This document shows, piece after piece, positions 63,053 through 64,000 of a DNA stretch of 64,000 bases (positions are counted from its first letter, which is position 1; the number at the start of each line of letters is the position of its first letter). The position numbers and the translations under genes are program-made. Below the pieces are notes generated by a model, which was not told where the DNA came from, did no database searches, and was given only the letters and a program-made list of their open reading frames with translations. The stretch covers positions 28,033 to 92,032 of the forward strand of contig NW_019773526.1 in the NCBI RefSeq assembly GCF_001039355.2, in the 5' to 3' direction. The DNA is from Lingula anatina (Eukaryota; Brachiopoda; Lingulata; Lingulida; Lingulidae).

Positions 63053-64000
63053 CTTATTTATACTATATATTATTCATGGGGTCTGGGATGAATATATTAT
63101 GTAGGTCAAGAGGATGTTCATTGACATAGATAGAGAAATAAAATCAACTGTCTCAGCAAACTGTTTTCCTAAATTTGAACTTAAAATTTTGAAATTCAAA
63201 TTTTTATCAGCCAAAAGTGATTCATTTATTTTTGTTCTGCGTAATTACTGAATGTGTTAAAAATATACGACAACATGAAAAAAAAAGATAAAGAAACAGT
63301 TTGGTAAGGTTATATAGGGGGAGGGGAGGATTTAGACTGCTAATTATCACAGGGTAATATGCTAGATATGGACACAGTAGTATCGACGGGTAGGCAGTGA
63401 AATGCTGTAGTTGGCATGTCAGGTGCTGGGAGTGTGGTTGTTGTTCTTGGCACATTGCGTTAGTTGTGATTTTAAACACATTTTAGCTGTAACTGTTGAG
63501 GATGTAGTGATGTGTGTGTAACTGTGGTGTAGAGGTGGTCATTGTGCTTGAGATTAATCATAAAGAAGCCTGACAAAACATAACCGCACTGCAAATACAA
63601 ATAATAACATTAACATGCTGAATAGTTTGAAGTTACGAATTTGAGATTGGAACAGGTGATTTAACTTTATTCACAAAATTACAGTTCTGGGTATTAAAAA
63701 AATTAATGAGTATGCATCAGTTTTACTAATTGGAAAAAAATAGTTTTTGCTTTGTAGAAAAGAAAGCCCTGGGCCATTAATATTTATAGTACATCTGATA
63801 ACATGAATATTGATTAATCAAAACACCACTTTTGTGGAGTGACACAACTTATTTTAATGATGATAAGAAATCACAAGTAAAATCATAAAAATGAATTAAT
63901 TTATTTTCACCTTGTAACAGTTTTATTCAAAACATTTTTCATTCACTGTAAAACTTAAGCTGTTTTTTTTTTTTTTTTTTCGTTTACTGCAAAACTTAAG
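62731..64000 (+). other. intron to window edge
   Basis: (AT)n at 62997-63050 and a T run at about 63964-63980; no exon seen before the window ends. Confidence 0.6.
62997..63050. repeat. (AT)n microsatellite
   Basis: About 26 AT units. Confidence 0.98.

Overview
This is eukaryotic, animal genomic DNA: AT-rich, with long introns, dense microsatellites, several short inverted-repeat transposons (MITEs) and GT-AG exons that rebuild a conserved metazoan kinase. Large introns, frequent TACATGTA/ACTAGTA words and the transposon content fit a marine invertebrate, perhaps a lophotrochozoan such as a mollusc or brachiopod; an ambulacrarian cannot be excluded. Nothing bacterial is present.

Layout. (1) 1-9.3 kb is repeat-rich and largely intergenic: a partial LTR-retrotransposon gag ORF (minus, running off the left edge), an intron-containing tRNA-Lys(UUU) gene (minus), a 658-bp element with perfect 32-bp arms, a tandem 0.9-1 kb duplication with a GC-rich minisatellite, a hAT-like MITE and two copies of a ~210-bp MITE (a third lies at 22.7 kb). 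(2) 9.34-10.80 kb, minus strand: two coding exons of a type II membrane glycoprotein that I do not recognise, with a probable 5'UTR exon near 12.1 kb. (3) From about 12.5 kb to beyond the right edge, plus strand: one very large gene for a GCK-III (STK24/25/26, MST3/YSK1/MST4) Ste20-family kinase. The two genes are divergent and their promoters probably share 12.1-12.5 kb.

The kinase gene has three candidate first exons (12787, 27473, 34308), all ending in phase 0 and all able to join the common exon at 40084. The catalytic domain is encoded by exons at 40084, 41396, 45376, one of two alternatives (46435 or 47140), and 50131. The alternatives are homologous, both 186 nt, both phase 0-0, and replace each other in the lower C-lobe; this looks like a mutually exclusive exon pair. 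After the kinase domain, ten further confident exons (51486 to 62730), all symmetric 0-0, plus a candidate microexon, encode more than 600 residues of low-complexity tail. These include a 262-codon exon with five and a half ~30-residue repeats centred on QQYLLKSR, and a 206-codon Ser/acid-rich exon. Vertebrate GCK-III proteins are only about 415-445 residues; here at least about 1,090 residues are encoded before the window ends. No C-terminal dimerisation/CCM3-binding helix was found, so the gene probably continues to the right.

Most notable observations: the exon pair, the modular tail with its novel repeat, the three promoters (one with a perfect CRE, another followed by a dense nuclear-receptor half-site cluster with a perfect IR1 element), and the tRNA-Lys intron. 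All splice sites are read by eye; no transcript evidence or database search was available.
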